From Amnimonas aquatica (GTDB lineage: Bacteria > Pseudomonadota > Gammaproteobacteria > Pseudomonadales > Moraxellaceae), in assembly GCF_002943415.1 (NCBI RefSeq), contig NZ_PTQZ01000008.1, forward strand, positions 8,837 through 19,343: a stretch of DNA of 10,507 nucleotides, in the 5' to 3' direction. The notes below the pieces were generated by a model. The model searched no databases, was not told the DNA's origin, and was given only the letters and a program-made list of their open reading frames with translations. The stretch's first letter is position 1, and the number at the start of each line of letters is the position of its first letter. Of the stretch, positions 9,637 through 10,507 are shown in pieces. The translations under genes were made by a program, and so were the position numbers.

Positions 9637-10152
9637 CGTGGTGTAAACAAGGTCATTCTGGTCGGCAATCTGGGGCGTGATCCCGAAGTCCGTTATCTGC
9701 CGTCCGGCGGCGCGGTCGCCAATGTCACCGTGGCTACCAGCGAGAGCTGGCGGGACAAGAATACCGGTGCCATGCAGGAGCAGACGGAATGGCACCGCGT
9801 GGTTTTCTACGGTCGCCTGGCGGAAATCGCCGGTGAATACCTGCGCAAGGGCTCCAAGATTTATCTCGAGGGCTCGCTGCATACCCGCAAGTGGCAGGAC
9901 AAGCAGACCGGCCAGGACCGCTACAGCACGGAAATCAAGGGCAGCACCATGCAGATGCTGGACAGCAAGGGCGGCGGCTCGGGTGGCGGTTACGAGGGCG
10001 GTGATGATCAGGGCATGCCGTCCTACGGTGATTTCGAGCAGCCCCAGGCTGCGCCGCGTCAGCAGGCCGCCCCGCGACCCACGCCGTCGGCGCCTCCGCG
10101 CCCGGCTGCACCGGCAGCCATGGACAATTTCGACGACGATATTCCGTTTTGA
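9634..10152 (+). CDS. ssb: Single-stranded DNA-binding protein
   Basis: SSB coats single-stranded DNA as a tetramer during replication, recombination and repair, and recruits partner proteins through its acidic C-terminal tip. The product is 172 residues (E. coli 178). The OB-fold covers about 1-110: [41 protein letters not shown] and [20 protein letters not shown]. The DNA-stacking aromatics are kept at W39, W53 and W87, and the E. coli F60 position is Y59. A Gly-rich then Gln/Pro/Ala-rich disordered linker spans about 112-162. The C-terminal tip [10 protein letters not shown] is intact, so partner binding should be normal. It follows the YajR-type gene by 87 bases. I could not identify a convincing promoter in that gap, so it may be co-transcribed with the transporter, use a promoter inside it, or use an atypical one. 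Confidence 0.97.
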   Translation: MRGVNKVILVGNLGRDPEVRYLPSGGAVANVTVATSESWRDKNTGAMQEQTEWHRVVFYGRLAEIAGEYLRKGSKIYLEGSLHTRKWQDKQTGQDRYSTEIKGSTMQMLDSKGGGSGGGYEGGDDQGMPSYGDFEQPQAAPRQQAAPRPTPSAPPRPAAPAAMDNFDDDIPF

Positions 10153-10169
10153 TCCGATAATAGTCGGAT
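10152..10169 (+). repeat. Short inverted repeat at the ssb stop codon
   Basis: ATCCGA (10152-10157) and TCGGAT (10164-10169) are perfect 6-bp arms around a TAATAG loop. The left arm begins on the last base of the ssb TGA. It directly precedes the larger hairpin at 10173-10198, so the mRNA 3' end could carry two stacked hairpins. It may be part of the terminator or an mRNA-stabilising element. Confidence 0.5.
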
Positions 10170-10172
10170 TAT

Positions 10173-10198
10173 TGACGCCGCATTAAAATGCGGCGTCA
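10173..10198 (+). terminator. Probable terminator after ssb
   Basis: An 11-bp perfect stem (TGACGCCGCAT at 10173-10183 with its complement at 10188-10198) closes a TAAA tetraloop 20 bases after the ssb stop. The following sequence (TCCATTTTGG) is only modestly T-rich, so efficiency is uncertain. A second, smaller hairpin lies just upstream. Confidence 0.65.
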
Positions 10199-10224
10199 TC
10201 CATTTTGGATTATGCGTTTCCACT

Positions 10225-10252
10225 TTGTTTCATTGCTGAATTGCAGTATATT
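10225..10252 (+). promoter_or_regulatory. Candidate promoter for the H-NS-like gene
   Basis: The gap between ssb and the next gene (10153-10289) is distinctly AT-richer than its surroundings. TATATT (10247-10252) is a 5/6 match to the -10 box; TTGTTT (10225-10230) lies 16 bases upstream as a 3/6 -35 box. The start would be near 10259, about 30 bases before the ATG at 10290. Confidence 0.45.
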
Positions 10253-10289
10253 GAGGCTGTAGTATTCCTGACGCTCACGAGGTCGTAGC

Positions 10290-10507
10290 ATGTCCATCAA
10301 ACTGGATTCCCTGTCGGTACAGGAGCTGGAAGCTCTCATTCAAAAAGCCAATGAAGTCATCTCCCGCAAAAAGGAACAGCAGGAGAAACTGGCCAGTGCG
10401 CGTTCGGAGATCGAGCGCATCGCGCGTGATGCCGGTGTCAGCGTCGAAGAACTGCTGGAGCAGGCTGGCAAGACCGCCGGTCGCAAGACTGCAGGTACGC
10501 GCAAGCC
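10290..10507 (+). CDS. H-NS-family nucleoid-associated protein, 5' part
   Basis: The first 72 codons of a small, charged protein cut by the window end. It starts MSIKLDSLSVQELEALIQKA, continues NEVISRKKEQQEKLASARSE and then IERIARDAGVSVEELLEQAG, followed by a Lys/Arg/Gly/Ala-rich linker (KTAGRKTAGTRK). The N-terminal pattern (SLS.QEL..LI..A, a heptad-rich charged helix, then AG.S.EEL) is typical of the H-NS-like proteins of Xanthomonadales and beta-proteobacteria, in which this part drives oligomerisation. The DNA-binding C-terminus, normally near a YRNP..P..TWSGRG-type motif, would lie beyond the edge and is not seen. GAGG (10279-10282) lies seven bases before the ATG. Such proteins bind AT-rich DNA and silence genes; that role is inferred from the family only. 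Confidence 0.75.
   Translation, partial: MSIKLDSLSVQELEALIQKANEVISRKKEQQEKLASARSEIERIARDAGVSVEELLEQAGKTAGRKTAGTRK

Overview
The window is a piece of a bacterial chromosome from a high-GC gammaproteobacterium (GC roughly 60-65% by eye). The evidence for this class is threefold. The spc and alpha ribosomal operons run in enterobacterial order, with rpmJ directly after secY and no infA or map between them. The proteins are close in length and sequence to their E. coli counterparts. The block uvrA / YajR-type transporter / ssb also recurs in pseudomonads and relatives. I cannot assign a family; the H-NS-like protein at the right edge resembles those of Xanthomonadales and beta-proteobacteria more than enteric H-NS.

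Left region (1-5091, all + strand): the end of the spc operon (rpmD fragment, rplO, secY, rpmJ), then the alpha operon (rpsM, rpsK, rpsD, rpoA, rplQ). These genes encode ribosomal proteins L30, L15, L36, S13, S11, S4 and L17, the SecY translocon channel and the RNA polymerase alpha subunit. The only sizeable internal gap (2119-2224) sits where E. coli has the alpha-operon promoter and the S4-controlled leader; a weak promoter candidate lies there. A strong 14-bp hairpin with a T-run (5148-5182) ends the operon.

Right region (5197-10507): uvrA on the - strand converges on rplQ. It is divergent from a YajR-type major facilitator transporter with a C-terminal ferredoxin-like domain. ssb follows on the same strand, then two tandem hairpins, then the start of an H-NS-family nucleoid protein cut by the window edge. 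UvrA (damage recognition in nucleotide excision repair) and SSB (single-strand DNA binding) belong to DNA maintenance and are neighbours in many gammaproteobacteria. I did not find a clear LexA box by eye in the uvrA or ssb upstream regions.

Every gene here belongs to a known family, and all of them appear intact except the two cut by the window ends. I see no mobile element, CRISPR array, tRNA or rRNA, and no stretch over 300 bases without a gene. I found no convincing undescribed system; the findings below are modest regulatory and residue-level observations.
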